64,000 nt of DNA. It comes from Asparagopsis taxiformis (Eukaryota; Rhodophyta; Florideophyceae; Bonnemaisoniales; Bonnemaisoniaceae). Positions 9,745 through 20,827 of the stretch are shown piece by piece (the first letter of the stretch is position 1; each line of letters opens with the position of its first letter). Both the position numbers and the translations under genes were made by a program. The notes below the pieces were generated by a model. The model ran no database searches. It saw only the letters and a list, made by a program, of their open reading frames with translations, and was not told the origin of the DNA. The stretch spans positions 110,144 to 174,143 of the forward strand of contig JALQPE010000931.1 of the NCBI GenBank assembly GCA_030407315.1, read 5' to 3'.

Positions 9745-10527
9745 ATGTCCCCTCGTGCTCCCATTCAATTCGAATCCTCTGAAGAGGAAGGATACAATAT
9801 GGGTTCGCCCAACCGCCCTACCACACGCTCCAGCGTTCGCCGTCCCACGACTCGCCACCAAGCTTCCTCCTCCCGCACCGGGGTTCCGCCGACACCGGCT
9901 AAGTCTTCGTCGACTTCCGCGCCACGCGCGCCGTCAGCCACCGCGGCTCAATCGCAAACGCGAACGCGTTCGACTGCCGCCAAAGGCCCCGCTGATCCAG
10001 CGTCGCCTGCTGGCAAGGTCGTGAACACACAAGCACGTTCCGAAGAGACGGTCCCCCCTACCAGGGCAAGCGCACAAGAACGCGACTTTGTTCCGGCTGA
10101 ATCGCCTGCTTCCCCGAAGCATTCCACCCCAGTGGCTAGTGTAAAACCGTCATCGGTTAATCCGCCGTTACGCGAAGGTGAGTCATCGAAGGCCGCCGGC
10201 CCGTCCCCAAAGGGAGCTATGCCGGCCAACACCGAGGAGGTGATAGAAGTCGTCGCCGAGGGAGGCGCTACGCCCAGGCTAACAAGGCAACCGAACGTCA
10301 GGCCTTCGCCAAGTTCGCGTCCGATTACTTCTCGTCCTTCCGCCCCTGCGGCTCGTACCTCTTCTGGTCGTGACGCTTCAGCGAATCCCTATGAGGACTA
10401 TGGTAGCCGCAACCAGCAGATACTGGCGGACGCTCGAAAGCGTAGAGACGCTGAATTGCGTAACGCAGCCGCCCAAGCGGAAGCCGAAAGGCCAAGTGAG
10501 CAGGCTGATGTGCCGGCGTCGGTTTGA
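9745..10527 (+). CDS. Antisense accessory ORF of element 1, unknown function
   Basis: 260 residues from the ATG at 9745 (MSPRAPIQFESSEEEGYNMG), on the strand opposite to gag-pol and between the pol 3' end and the 3' LTR. The body is low complexity, rich in Ser, Pro, Thr, Ala and Arg, and looks disordered; the C-terminal 45 residues turn helical and charged (QQILADARKRRDAELRNAAA). No known domain recognised. The frame is open a further 43 codons upstream but without ATG. Element 2 has a much larger antisense ORF in the same place, and plant Grande-type gypsy elements are known to carry an antisense gene near the 3' LTR, which supports a real accessory gene. Expression is not shown. Confidence 0.5.
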   Translation: MSPRAPIQFESSEEEGYNMGSPNRPTTRSSVRRPTTRHQASSSRTGVPPTPAKSSSTSAPRAPSATAAQSQTRTRSTAAKGPADPASPAGKVVNTQARSEETVPPTRASAQERDFVPAESPASPKHSTPVASVKPSSVNPPLREGESSKAAGPSPKGAMPANTEEVIEVVAEGGATPRLTRQPNVRPSPSSRPITSRPSAPAARTSSGRDASANPYEDYGSRNQQILADARKRRDAELRNAAAQAEAERPSEQADVPASV

Positions 10528-10693
10528 TGGTCATCAGCGTTTGCTGTTACGGAATGCACCTTTGCAACGCTGATGCGTACCCATTGTGGGCTGCAGCCGG
10601 TAAGCTGATCCTGTTTCCGCCTTGGGAGATGTCCAAACAACGTTCGAAGGCCAGAACCCGGATACTAGTGCGTATCAGAGACAAATAAAAAAT

Positions 10694-10815
10694 TGGTCCG
10701 AGTGGTCCAATAAACGACCCGACTTGTCCAAACCGAGGACCACTTGGTCCAGAAGCGGTCCACTTGGACCCCATAAGTGGTCCAAATGGGTTCGGAATGG
10801 TCCGCCTGGTCCTTG
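10694..10815. repeat. Degenerate GGTCC/GGACC short-motif array
   Basis: About 120 bp in which GTGGTCC, TTGGTCC, AGGACCACTT and similar 7-12-bp units recur about every 10-15 bases in both orientations. It lies in the non-coding part of element 1 between the antisense ORF and the pol 3' end. Confidence 0.65.
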
Positions 10816-11133
10816 GGTCGACGGCGGCGGCGTTGCACACGAGATCTGATGCCAGCGATGCTGTTGTTCCAAGGAGTGCATTGCACTTGATTTGATCAAC
10901 GCACAACAGTGCTACCGCCGCCGTCGCGGCTCAAAAATCAAAATTTTAGAATTTCTGGCCTTCGCCCTCTCGGCAATTTTTGGCCGCCGGCGGCCAAATA
11001 AAATTTTTGAATTTCTGGCCGGTATCGGCTGATCAAAAAGTGCCATTTTTGGCTTCCGGCCAGCGGTGAAATATTGCGCCCTTTTTTGGCTTAACCTTCC
11101 GAGGCTCGGTAACTCCACCTGGTGGATTCCTTG
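10816..11133. other. Non-coding tract of element 1
   Basis: Contains two approximate copies of an AAAATTTT-GAATTTCTGGCC unit (about 10938-10965 and 11000-11022) and GGCCGCCGGCGGCC-type GC palindromes. No coding content recognised. Confidence 0.5.
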
Positions 11134-12523
11134 TTAGGTTCTCGTCCCTGCGGGGTTATGCGCCTTCTTTCCTCTTTTGGGTGTACGCGTGCGCGCTCTG
11201 CGCGATGGCTTGTCACCTTTGCGGTGTTGCGTTCGACGGAAATACCGTGATGCCCATTCGGGGGGAACGTTTGCACGTTGCGTCCATGTTGGCTTGCGGT
11301 AGCCATACCATTTCACAAGGAACCATTGTTCCCCATCGTCGTCAGTGACGTAGTCGATAAGGTCATCGATAGTGTACTCCTCATCCGAGGTTGCGCGTTT
11401 GGCGTCGCCACTTCCCTCTGGGGTTTCCTTCGTCCCTTCAGGGAGAGCTACTCGTTCCGAGTTCGGCTGCGTGCCCTGTGGCGCTTTCTCTTGTTCCCCA
11501 TTGGGGGTGGTTTCCAAAGACCTTACGGGGTTTGCCGTGGCTATCTTCTTCTTCGCGCTTGAGCGAGTGTGTCGACCCGGTTTGGGTTTTGCCAAATGGG
11601 CGGGTGCTTGACTTGCTTGGTTCGTTATGCGAAGTTCGGCTCCCGATGGAGGGTTCGCGTCCCGTTGAGGGGAAGTCGGCGTTTGTACGCGTGCTTTGAT
11701 TGAGCGTCGCCTGGTCGCGTTTGCGTTGGTCAAATGCCTTGGGGCTGAGTCTGTGGCGTCGGTGCCTGCCATACTTTGGCGAGTTGCTCGCTTGTGCGAC
11801 GGATGAGCCCTGTCAGGGTTGGGACCTTGTTGATCTGCATCGGCAGTGCTGGCGTCTCTTCTTCGCAATTGTGTGCGATTATAGCCGGTCGTTACCGGGG
11901 GTGCGGGTTGTTGGTGTAATGGTAAACGACTTTGGTCGTACGTGTCGCTCCCAATCGTGGGTGAGTTACCAGGTGGTGAATGTTGAGTATGCTCATCCCA
12001 AGAGGGTGTTGCGAAATTGTTGCTTACGCGCATAGCGTCTGGGGCCCCCTCCTGAAGGGTGGTTTGTCCCAAACCACTACCTTCAGGTGTTATCCTAATT
12101 GTAGGTTGTCGTAGAGACGATGGTTGATCCCTGAAGGGGTATTCCTGATTTGGAGTTGGTAAAGGTGATTTGTTTGGCGCGTATTGATAGCCGTCGCCCG
12201 GCGGCTGACGTGGTTGTGTATTCGGCGCGAGGGCGTCTGCACCTGATGGTGACGCTTGTGCGTTAGCGGACTGTGGCCTAGGTGGCAAGGTTGGTTCCTC
12301 GGTTGGTCGCGGAGCGAGTGCAACTCTATCGAGACTAACCTTTTCGGTGATACCATCGCGGTCGATGTAAACCGTTCGCCGTCCGGCACGAATAACCCTA
12401 TAGGGACCTTGAGCTATTGGAGTTAGCTTGTTCCGTTCACGGACTTCTGGGTTATCCAGATAAACGTAATCATCGGTAGTGATGAGTCGTTTAGACTTCC
12501 GGATTGACCGGTCGAAGTTACGC
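11134..12523 (-). pseudogene. Element 1 pol 3' part: integrase C-terminus, linker and chromodomain
   Basis: Open in one frame from about 12523 to the stop at 11134. It starts with integrase C-terminal sequence (LKRNFDRSIRKSKRL, then VYLDNPEV and QGPYRVIRAGRRTVYIDRDG, the GPY/F-like module). A long Pro/Ser/Thr/Gln-rich linker follows, then a chromodomain (EYTIDDLIDYVTDDDGEQWF, LVKWYGYRKPTWT) and a basic tail. In chromoviruses the chromodomain is thought to steer integration to marked chromatin. It is separated from the integrase core by a one-base frame change near 12525-12530; there is no ATG, so it is part of a polyprotein and not a separate gene. Confidence 0.75.
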
Positions 12524-12524
12524 T

Positions 12525-13608
12525 TTAGCGTGTTTGCGCGCTGTGAAGGCGTTTACCTGCCATATCAATGGTATCCGTAATACGGCGTAAGAAGTCTTGC
12601 TTCGTGAAAGAGTCTGGCGTTGCCCTCCTTTTCACCGAATGGTGTGTCGCATATGGCGGTGGAGGTCGGCTTAGGATTAGGTCGAAGGGTGTGGTACCCG
12701 TTGTGCGATGCACGTGCGTATTGTACGCATAGGTTAACGCTGATGCGTAGACATCCCAGTCGTCCTGGTTATCATTAACGTAATTACGTAGCATGCTCAA
12801 TAGAGTACGGTTATACCGTTCGACTTGCCCATTTGTCTGGGGATGGTAAGCCGTCGTGAAGACGTTCTTCGTTCCTAACTGGAGGCAGACGGCCTGAAAG
12901 AACTTTGACGCAAATTGCGGACCGTTATCGGATAGTAATGTCCGTGGAGGACCATACTTAAACACCCAATGTATACAAAAGGCTACTGCCACATGGTAAG
13001 CCGTAATGCTTCGCAGCGGAACCACCTGGGTTAGCTTGGTAAAGCGACACGAAATCACCAGTAGGTGCACGTTACCTTTCTTGGTACGAGGTAGAGGACC
13101 GAGGAGGTCAATTGCAACGTCATCCAATGGTGTGGTAGCTGGGAACAGCTGGAGGGTACTCGCATGTTTGCGCAACCGTAATCGGTTTCTCGCACACGCT
13201 GAACAGCGTTCAACCGTTCCGGTTATGTCCGCAGCCATTGCAGGCCAGTAATAAGATAGGCGCATCGTGTCGTACATACGATTCTGACCAGGATGTCCTG
13301 CCAATATGCCGTGGTGGCACATCGTCAATAGACGTTGCCGTAAGGCTTTGGGTACCACAATCTGGGATGACCCGTCCAATTTGGACTTCCTACAAATGAC
13401 ACCGTCTTCATCTTCGAAGAAGAGAGAGTCAGAATTCTGCGAGGCCAGGGCCTGTTGACAGAAGTCGTCCGTTCTTTGCTCTTCGAGCCACTCTTGGAGA
13501 GTTATCGGGCAATAGTTTTCCGTTTGCGGATGAGTCGTTAAGACAGGGGTACCCTTGAGGGGTGAAGTTCCATTTGCTTGAGCTCTTGCTAGAGAAAGGT
13601 CGTAGAAC
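12525..13608 (-). pseudogene. Element 1 pol: integrase zinc finger and catalytic core
   Basis: Same frame as the RNase H segment upstream but cut off from it by TAG at 13609-13611 and TAA at 13782-13784. It shows the HHCC finger (HHGILAGHPGQNRMYDTMR, CSACARNR) and the DDE core (AIDLLGPL, LLSDNGPQF, NGQVERYNRT), so the catalytic triad is present. It ends at a TAA at 12525 created by a one-base frame change; the downstream frame carries the C-terminal module. It would integrate cDNA if made as part of an intact polyprotein. Confidence 0.8.
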
Positions 13609-13781
13609 TAAACATCTGTGTCATCATCCAAGGATGTTTCACCTTGCGGTGCGTGCGTGGCCAGCAGAGTTGGTATTTCATCGTCAATAGTGACGGGCGT
13701 CTCGCCGGTAGTCTCTACACGCGATAAGGCGTCTGGTAGTTGGTGAACCCGACCGGGTCGGTAGACTATTTGATAGTCAAA

Positions 13782-14648
13782 TTACGCAAGTCGGAGGCGC
13801 CAGCGGCAGAGTCTCCCTGAAGGGTCATTGATATTCATAAGCCAGCGCAGTGCGTTATGGTCCGTCCGGACTACAAACTTTGTTTGTTCCAGGTATGGAC
13901 GTAGGATAGTAACAGCCCATACGACGGCTAGACATTCACGCTCCGTAGGGGAGTAACCTCTTTCAGGTTTAGTCAGCGTACGCGACCAATAGCCAATTGG
14001 CTTGAGATCGTTCTCTTCCCCTTGCTGCTGAAGCAGAGCGCATCCTATTTGGTATGCGGAAGCGTCCGTATCCACGGTGTAGGGATGACCCAACTTGGGT
14101 AGAGCCAGTATCGGCGGCTTGGTCATGACCTCCTTGAGAGCGTTGAACGCGCGTCGTTGGTCCTCGGTAGGAGGTTCTTTCCCGAATTTAGGGAGGCTGT
14201 CTTTGGTCAGCATTTCGTTCAAGGGGTGCGCAATTGCTGCATACCCTTTGATGAATCGTCGAAAGACGCCACAGCTTCCGAGGAAGGATCGCATTTGCGT
14301 AGGCGTTTGCGGAAAGATCGCGTCAGCGATAGCCGAAGTGGCGTTCTGTGCAACAGCTAGCTTTCCTGGCATCACGACATGCCCCAGGTAGTCGACCTTC
14401 TTTTCGAAGAAATGACACTTCGTCAACTTCAGGGTGACACCTGCTTCCCGTAGGAGGGAGAGTACTTGGTCCACATGGTGGAGATTTTCGGCCTCGTCCC
14501 GAGAGAATACGATCACATCGTCTAAGTAAATCAGACAGGTCTGCCAGCGAACGCTGCTAAGAATAATGTCGATGGAACGCTGAAACGTTGCCGGAGCATT
14601 CTTCAAGCCAAAGGGCAAACCCTTAAAGCGATATGTCCCCAAGTGGGA
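13782..14648 (-). pseudogene. Element 1 pol: C-terminal RT and RNase H
   Basis: Begins in frame at LGTYRFKGLPFGLKNAPATF, carries the RT active-site YLDDVIVFS, then the RNase H domain (VDTDASAYQIGCALLQQ, ERECLAVVWAV, VRTDHNALRW). It ends at TAA 13782-13784, where the two other gypsy elements of the window support a sense codon (the next codons read FDYQIVYRPG in the same frame). It is offset by one frame from the N-terminal RT segment; the shift falls around 14645-14650, where a single missing base in the TTTACTCCCACTTG stretch would explain it. Confidence 0.8.
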
Positions 14649-16177
14649 GTAAATGCCGTTTTGTCACGGTCGTCCTGTGCAACAGGGATCTGCCAATAGC
14701 CAGAATTACAATCCAATGTGGTGAATACTTGAGCATCTCCGAGGGAGTCAATACAATCATCCATTCGTGGAAGGGGGTACACATCATTGACCGTGATGTC
14801 GTTAAGACCCCTATAGTCGACGCAAAAGCGTAATTTACCATCCTTCTTCGGGACAAGAACCACTGGGCTAGCCCATTCGGAGGTCGACGGTTCGATCACT
14901 CCTTTTTCCAGCATGCTGGTTATTTCCTTACGGGCAATCTCTCGACGAGCGGGTCCCATCCGGTAGGGTTGTTGCCGTCTAGGCTTACTTCCTTCGATAA
15001 TATCGATTCGGTGTTCCGTAGCGCGGATGTCCCCTAGGGATCCATCCCACATAGACTCGTGTCGAGATAGCATGCTGAGGATGCGTTCCCTTAACGGGAG
15101 TTGACCAAGGTGATCTAGAGAGACTTCTTGCTTCCAACTTGATGGTTGTGTGGCCTCGGCCTCTTGCTCCTGATGGAGAGTAGTCACCATAGTGGAGGCA
15201 TCTTGAGAGGAAGGGGTAGAACGGCTGAGAGCCATGGGGCGCATTGGCCGTTCGGGTGCCCGAAAGGCATAGCCTATAACAGTCCCCTTTGGGAGGTACT
15301 TGTCGGATGTACCGAAGTTAGTTAAAATAGTCAGGAATTCCTGTCGCGGGATGACTTCCGCAACCCCATTCGGGATAGAGACACGATGTCGGTGAAGGAT
15401 CCGATCTCTCGGAGAGAGTATACTCAAGCCGCCACCGGCGCATACAACAGTAGTTGTTACTTGACTCCGCGGAGGAACATTCACACTTTGTGACAATCGA
15501 ATGCCATGAGGTTGGCGGTCTAAGTTAATCCCATTAGAGGGTCGCGAGGCATCCACGTAGCACGAAAGGGTGGGGGATGTTTTACGCGTAGGCGACATCA
15601 ATAGGATAGCTATCGACCCGCCGTCGTGAATATCAATTCGTTGGGCCCGGCACCTAATTGCGTCTACGTGGGTATTCATTGCCCCAGTTCCCAAGATGAG
15701 TGGTACGGCCAACTTAGGCGCGACGAAGAATTCTTCCTCAAAGGACTTGTGGCCTAACTGTAATGACAGTACTATCTTGCCTTTTATCCGAAGAGGATTG
15801 CCGTTAGCATCGGCCAGTTGCAGAACTTTCCCCGTAGGGACTTGAAATTGTTCCCAATTGTGGGGTAAGCTCCTTTCATGGATGACCGATGGTCCGGACC
15901 CGGTGTCCATCACCATACGCATAGGCGTGAGAATTGACGGATCGAGTCCGATGGAACCCATTACTACGTAATGGGCGGCCTTAAGCAGGCATGAGGCTTT
16001 CGGCCTTGAGGTTCGAGTCCCTGTGGGGGAACCCGAAGGGGTTGGTGTCTGGGAAAGACTTTGGTCCCTAGAGGGAGTTGCAGCCTTTTCCTGCGGAGGT
16101 GGTTGTGGTGAGATGTCCACCGAGTAGCGTAATCGCTCCACCTCCTGACGGGAGTGCGACACCTCACTCCCCGTCAT
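14603..16177 (-). CDS. Element 1 pol: protease and N-terminal RT
   Basis: 524 residues from the ATG at 16175-16177, which overlaps the gag stop as TAATG, a layout compatible with stop-and-restart translation. Aspartic protease motif VMDTGSGPSVIHE is near residue 90. The RT fingers and palm follow: GVIEPSTSEWASPVVLVPKK, FCVDYRGLN, TTLDCNSGYWQIPV. It leaves the RT frame at FTPTWGHIA through a one-base shift and stops, so the product would be a truncated RT. Minus strand, directly downstream of gag and in the -1 phase relative to it. Confidence 0.82.
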   Translation of the reverse strand: MTGSEVSHSRQEVERLRYSVDISPQPPPQEKAATPSRDQSLSQTPTPSGSPTGTRTSRPKASCLLKAAHYVVMGSIGLDPSILTPMRMVMDTGSGPSVIHERSLPHNWEQFQVPTGKVLQLADANGNPLRIKGKIVLSLQLGHKSFEEEFFVAPKLAVPLILGTGAMNTHVDAIRCRAQRIDIHDGGSIAILLMSPTRKTSPTLSCYVDASRPSNGINLDRQPHGIRLSQSVNVPPRSQVTTTVVCAGGGLSILSPRDRILHRHRVSIPNGVAEVIPRQEFLTILTNFGTSDKYLPKGTVIGYAFRAPERPMRPMALSRSTPSSQDASTMVTTLHQEQEAEATQPSSWKQEVSLDHLGQLPLRERILSMLSRHESMWDGSLGDIRATEHRIDIIEGSKPRRQQPYRMGPARREIARKEITSMLEKGVIEPSTSEWASPVVLVPKKDGKLRFCVDYRGLNDITVNDVYPLPRMDDCIDSLGDAQVFTTLDCNSGYWQIPVAQDDRDKTAFTPTWGHIALRVCPLA

Positions 16178-18102
16178 TAGTTTTCCGACGACGTTTCGGA
16201 GTCGTCGGTGGTGTCTAGGGCGTCGGCAACGTCTTGAGCCGTTACGGAAGATCCGATACGATCTAAAACTTCTCGCCTCAGAGGACCCAATTTGGGATGA
16301 TTTTCGTCATCGGCGAACGCAACCATGCGTGTTGGAGGGTTTGACCGTTGGAGCACGGCTTTAGGGTAATCCCTTTTCCGGTTGAACCGGTCGGAGTGGC
16401 GCTGTTGGCGGCGCATAACCTGTTCCGGTTCTTGCTGGTAAGCGTAGTTCGCAAAGGCGAAGTAAGTTCCCACTGAGGGTGGTAGGTAAGGGCAAGTGTA
16501 CAACACATGCCCCGGTTGGCGACAACCAGAGCATCTCCAAGTAACAGCCCCTTCGGGGATCATACTCCCAGCGAGTTTAAGATGTTCTCCCGTTAGGGTA
16601 GGGGCCTGCATTGGCGCGCCCATTGGGTTCCCGGTAGGGGAAGGTAAGGTCGGTGGCGGGGTCCGCGGTATCACAGCCGGTTCTCCGGGGACGGTAGCGA
16701 GCAACGCTTTGCGTTTACGATCCGCGATTTCCCGAGTAGGGTAAGCCTTAGGTTTCGCGGGTAGCGATGCTCGTAAAGAGTCCCCGAGTCCTTTAGCAAG
16801 GTTACGGACAGCAAGAAAATCTTCTCCGCCACTGCGGCCTATAGTCACCTTGACGGTGTGTTTAACCTCTGGGCGTAGGCCCTTGAGGTAGTAGTTGACC
16901 AAGTCTCTTTCCGAGAAGACGTTCGCACACAGGAGAGCAGCGTCCTGCAGTCTGTCTGCGTATGCAGCTTCATCCTCATCCGGGCCTTGCCGAATACGCG
17001 TTACTGCGTCATATGCGTCCGCTAGGACATTGTCCGTCGCGTAGCGCGCCAGAAGGGCGTTAACGGCTTGAGGCCAAGTGATCTGCTGGTGCAGGTGGTT
17101 GAGAAGCTTGCGCTTTCGTGCCTCAGCGGCGATAAACCGTTGAGGTTCTCCTTCCAGGAAATACTTGAGTAACTTGGTAGCTTCTCCCTCCGAGACTCCG
17201 CATGAATCACATGCATCTTGAAATTCCGCGAGGAACCGGAGGATATCGATGGGTTCCGTACCATCGAACGGCGTGAATGACGCGTTGAAATTACGGATCT
17301 TCTCCGTTAGCTTATACAAGCTTCTTGATTTACCCATTGGGGTATCAGTCGTTAGGGACTTGTTCTTGAGTCGGTAGTACCGATAGGAGACCACTAGGTC
17401 GAACGCGGGTTCGCGGGCCTTCAAAGGCACTAAGCCTTCCTCAAGAGGTCCTTCTTCATCATCCCACGAGGGATTTTACGGTGCAGATCCGGTGGCACGA
17501 GTGTGCTGTCTCGTGCGAGAGATATTCCCTGTTTGGGATAGTGATTCGGCGAGGGCGTCGACACGGTCGGACAGATGTCGGGTTGCTTCTGCGACTTGAT
17601 CCAATCGGGGATCTTCTTCTTCCTCCCTACCGGATGTAGGGTCAGGGGAATCAGCCGATCGGATGCGGCGAGCAGGAAACTCCTGTTGTCCTAATGGACT
17701 GGCATTAAAGCCGTGAATCGAAAGCTCCTTCAGACGAGTTTCCAAAAGGGATACGCGTTTAGCGAATTCGGCTTTGACCTGATTCCAGGTTTCCGCTAGG
17801 AACTCGGCGTCCCGATCTTGGGTGGCTTCTCGGCTGGCGGCCAGCAATTTTGGCTCGACCAATTCCATTACGGTTTCGACTATGGCGTCTACGATCTCCG
17901 CCCTGCGGTCTTGAACAGTCTTCTCGACGACGATGCTGAATTCAGCCTTGAACTCTTCCAACCGTTCGTTGAAGATTCGGTCGGCTCGGTCTTGCAGGGT
18001 GTGAATCACCACGCCTTCTTCGGCGATCAGATCCGAATCGGATAAGTCGCTGGCAGGCGCTATGTCCTCACTAGAGGGTCCCGCTGTAGGGTTACGAGGC
18101 AT
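16177..18102 (-). pseudogene. Element 1 gag, one in-frame stop
   Basis: One frame of 642 codons from the ATG at 18102 to the stop at 16177, interrupted once by TAA at 17476-17478. The N-terminal 208 residues are acidic and coiled-coil-like (LEEFKAEFSIVVEKTVQDRR). After the stop the frame reads straight on into the retrotransposon gag core (FTPFDGTEPIDILRFLAEFQ, KLLKYFLEGEPQRF, YADRLQDAA). A CCHC zinc knuckle CSGCRQPGHVLYTC follows near the C-terminus. Element 2 has the matching junction open, so the TAA is a nonsense change. Gag forms the particle and binds RNA through the knuckle. Confidence 0.82.
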
Positions 18103-18158
18103 CGTGAAGATGATTGTGAAGGGAAATTTCTCTCAAAGAGACTTACCCGAGGGTACAA

Positions 18159-18178
18159 GGTTCTAGGTCGAGAGACCA
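18159..18178 (-). promoter_or_regulatory. Primer-binding site of element 1
   Basis: One base inside the 5' LTR the minus strand reads TGGTCTCTCGACCTAGAACC. A tRNA ending in GAGAGACCA would pair with it. The same site is found at the same place in elements 2 and 3. Confidence 0.65.
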
Positions 18179-18179
18179 A

Positions 18180-18862
18180 TGTAGCAGGTAGAAAATCGGC
18201 TAGAGCGGCAAACCACCCGACAGGTGTCCCGAGCCTCGGTAGAGGAAGTGGTAGAGCAGATGAACCTTATAGTATACCCAGCGGGTAGTCTCGTATGAGA
18301 GAAGGGATCGCTACCCGGAGGGGGTTGTGCGATTATAGCGCTCACGCGAGGTGCGTATTAATGGAGCAAGATGACGTAATCCGTCGAGCTGTTGGCTAAC
18401 CCTAAGGTTTTCCCAGAGAGGGGTTGAACAATAGGTATGCGAACACTGTTCCTGTGGGTCGTAATTCCACTTGAGTTTACGTTACTCTAGAAACCGTGCC
18501 TACTGGCTAGTCCAGTGGCAGTTTTTACTAAGTCTACTGTAAGCTAGGGTTAGTGGTTAGGAATAAATATCCAGTTAGTGACCAATCAGAACCCAATTAC
18601 TGGTGCTCGCCTACCCGCGAGGTCATTGCCAATAGGCTTACATTGTAATGTATGGCTGATCAGCCTAAGTTAAAATTTGCCCCTTGTGGGGTCTTGGCCG
18701 GGGCCGATAGGCCCGGGTGGGGTTATTATTCAGCCTTAGCTTGTCCTAAGTATAGGAAACACGCCAGTTGGCTGGTGCCTTCTGATTGGCACATCCCGTA
18801 AGTGGGTACCCAATAGGGAAGCGACACGGCTCGATCAGCGAGGACCGCCAGGCGGTACGACA
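18180..18862 (-). repeat. 5' LTR of element 1
   Basis: 683 bp, one base different from the copy at 8561-9243, followed on the plus strand by the GAACT duplication at 18863-18867. Confidence 0.95.
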
Positions 18863-18867
18863 GAACT

Positions 18868-19834
18868 CCCGTCACTTTCACCTGCCTAACGCTGTAGTGG
18901 CCCCGGATATCAAACACAACCTCATATCCGTCAACTCCCTCGCCAAACACCACGGCCCCATCACGTTCACCGACAAAGCTGCCTTCATCACCGCACCCCG
19001 ACCAACCACACAGTCCCAGATGCCTCCTTCACTAACGGTCAATACGTCATCGACAATAAACACCCCTCTGACACAGACAATCACGCATCCTGCCACACCA
19101 TACAATCCTCTTCCTCATCCTCCAATAAACGTGCACCACCATCCAAAACCTCCTCCAACAGAGCCACAACCAATTCCCTCCAGAAAAACTGTTCGAAACC
19201 GCACCAACCCCCCGCACCAGACGCACCGTCACAAAACACCCGCAGCAAACACAAAGCAGCAGACTACCCCCGCCCATGGCGCAAAACAAATACCACGACA
19301 ACGCCACGCACACGAACCAAACCCCAGCGATCTACCGCACCACATATTCACCCCCCTATACCACCCCTCCGCCGCAACAAATGCATACACCACCAACCAA
19401 ACCTGCCCCCACTCCACATTCACCTACGGCCGCAACTACACAACAACCCCCACCCCTCCCTCTACCATCCGACCACACACGCACACCAAGTCGGTTAACA
19501 CATCTCATCCGACATCTGTGGACCGATAGATCCCCTCACGAAACGGTAACCGGTATTTCATCACTTTTGTCGACACCAAATCTAGACACATCACCATCCA
19601 CCCCATACCAGATCGGACATCCATCCCCCACCTCGTCATCGAACACATGGAACGCGTCAAGAAAACCCAGCACCACTACCCCTCTTTCTTCCGCTCAGAA
19701 AATGCCCTCGAATATCGCTCCCAAACACTCCAGCAGGAGCTCCACAAACGCGGCATCCGACACATCACCACAGTACCATACACACCCGAGCAGAACAGCA
19801 TCGCGGAAAGAGTCAACGGTACCTAGATGAACAC
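18868..19834 (+). pseudogene. Copia element, continued: pre-integrase and integrase core, broken
   Basis: Copia coding resumes exactly after the target duplication: FHLPNAVVAPDIKHNLISVN is the family's LPNVLYVPDLKHNLISV-like segment that follows the protease. Near 19540-19830 a copia integrase core can be read (RYFITFVDTKSRHITIHPIP, FFRSENALEYRSQTLQQEL, YTPEQNSIAERVNGT) and ends in TAG. The section between is Pro/His/Thr-rich and full of frame changes. The element is cut at 19834 by the LTR of another retrotransposon; RT and RNase H of this copia element are not in the window. Confidence 0.72.
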
Positions 19835-19843
19835 TGTCATACC
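19835..19843 (+). repeat. First nine bases of LTR4, split by element 2
   Basis: TGTCATACC, the start of an LTR related to the reverse complement of the element 1 LTR (which starts TGTCGTACC). The continuation is at 33791, after element 2 and its ATACC duplication. Confidence 0.75.
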
Positions 19844-20649
19844 TGTAGGACCAGCCGGGGTGGCGATCGCTAAGGGAGTTCTAGAATTGCAACCGTGTCA
19901 GGGCGAGGTGAACCGTAACGCGCTGGTTGAACTTGCGTTTCGCGCGTCGCTCGGTCGCGCTGGCGATCGGGTGGTACAACGGCGGAATGCGTAGGGAACG
20001 ATCGCAACACGGGATTCGCGGGCCGGCGCAAGCCGTGACCTCAGGGGGAGATCACCGAGTAAACTCGAGCACAACGCGATCCACACAGGGGTCGTAAATC
20101 CCTGGCCTAGTGGCGTGCGACGCAACGCGCGCTATCGCGGTGCGACGCGGTTCGACGATCGGTTTATGCGCAGCGCGCACGCGAACGTCGGCGATCGTGA
20201 GCAACCCGCACGCAACGTTTCAACGCAATCGGTCCTCGCGATTCGCCAAACGCTTAACTCGTAGCTGTGAAGATGCTGGCTGTTTATTGGTAAGGTGCGA
20301 AGCAGAACGACCATTAGTAGCTAACTACTCAGGACAGGTTGTCCTTACGCGGCCAGCCGGCGGCCGCTCGGTCGCACGCAAAAGGGAAATATTTGGGAAA
20401 AAGACTTTCGTCATAAGAAACCCAAAAAGGGAAATAAAAGGGAAATTCGTAAAAAGCACTACACGTGGTGCCGGGCTCGCGGTTTCGTGGCAACGTACGC
20501 GCGCACGCGCTCGCATCGACGCTCCGTGACACGTAATCAAAACGCCACGCGTACGCTCGCTTACTAACTAACTAAGATAGATGCACGCGAATTCATCCCG
20601 ACGCAATCGCAGCGAACGCGCGCGCGTCGACGAAATAAATTGCGTCACA
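19844..20649 (-). repeat. 3' LTR of element 2
   Basis: 806 bp, TG...CA, nearly identical to 32981-33785; I see one single-base indel and about three substitutions. Confidence 0.95.
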
Positions 20650-20658
20650 CTCCCCCCG
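20650..20658 (-). promoter_or_regulatory. Polypurine tract of element 2
   Basis: The minus strand reads CGGGGGGAG directly upstream of the 3' LTR. Confidence 0.55.
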
Positions 20659-20827
20659 ACTAACTTCGAAGCGCGTCCTCGCGCTTCATCTCTCGTGCGC
20701 ATCATCATCCTGTTCTTCCTCTGCTCTCTTCCTCCGTCTTCTCTCTGTTCCATCCTTCCTTCTCTCTGTTCCATTGTGCCACTCGCGCTCGCTTCCTCGT
20801 CTCCGTCGTGCGCGTGCTCGTTTACCG

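Larger units (their letters stand above)
8561..18862 (-). mobile_element. Gypsy/chromovirus LTR retrotransposon, element 1 (10.3 kb)
   Basis: Two 683-bp LTRs (8561-9243 and 18180-18862) differ by a single base in my line-by-line comparison (9238 t versus 18857 a). Ends are TG...CA and a 5-bp target duplication GAACT lies at 8556-8560 and 18863-18867. Coding strand is minus: gag, then protease, RT, RNase H, integrase and a C-terminal chromodomain, the Ty3/gypsy domain order. The element sits inside a copia element. Gag and pol carry several stops and frameshifts in spite of the near-identical LTRs. Confidence 0.95.
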
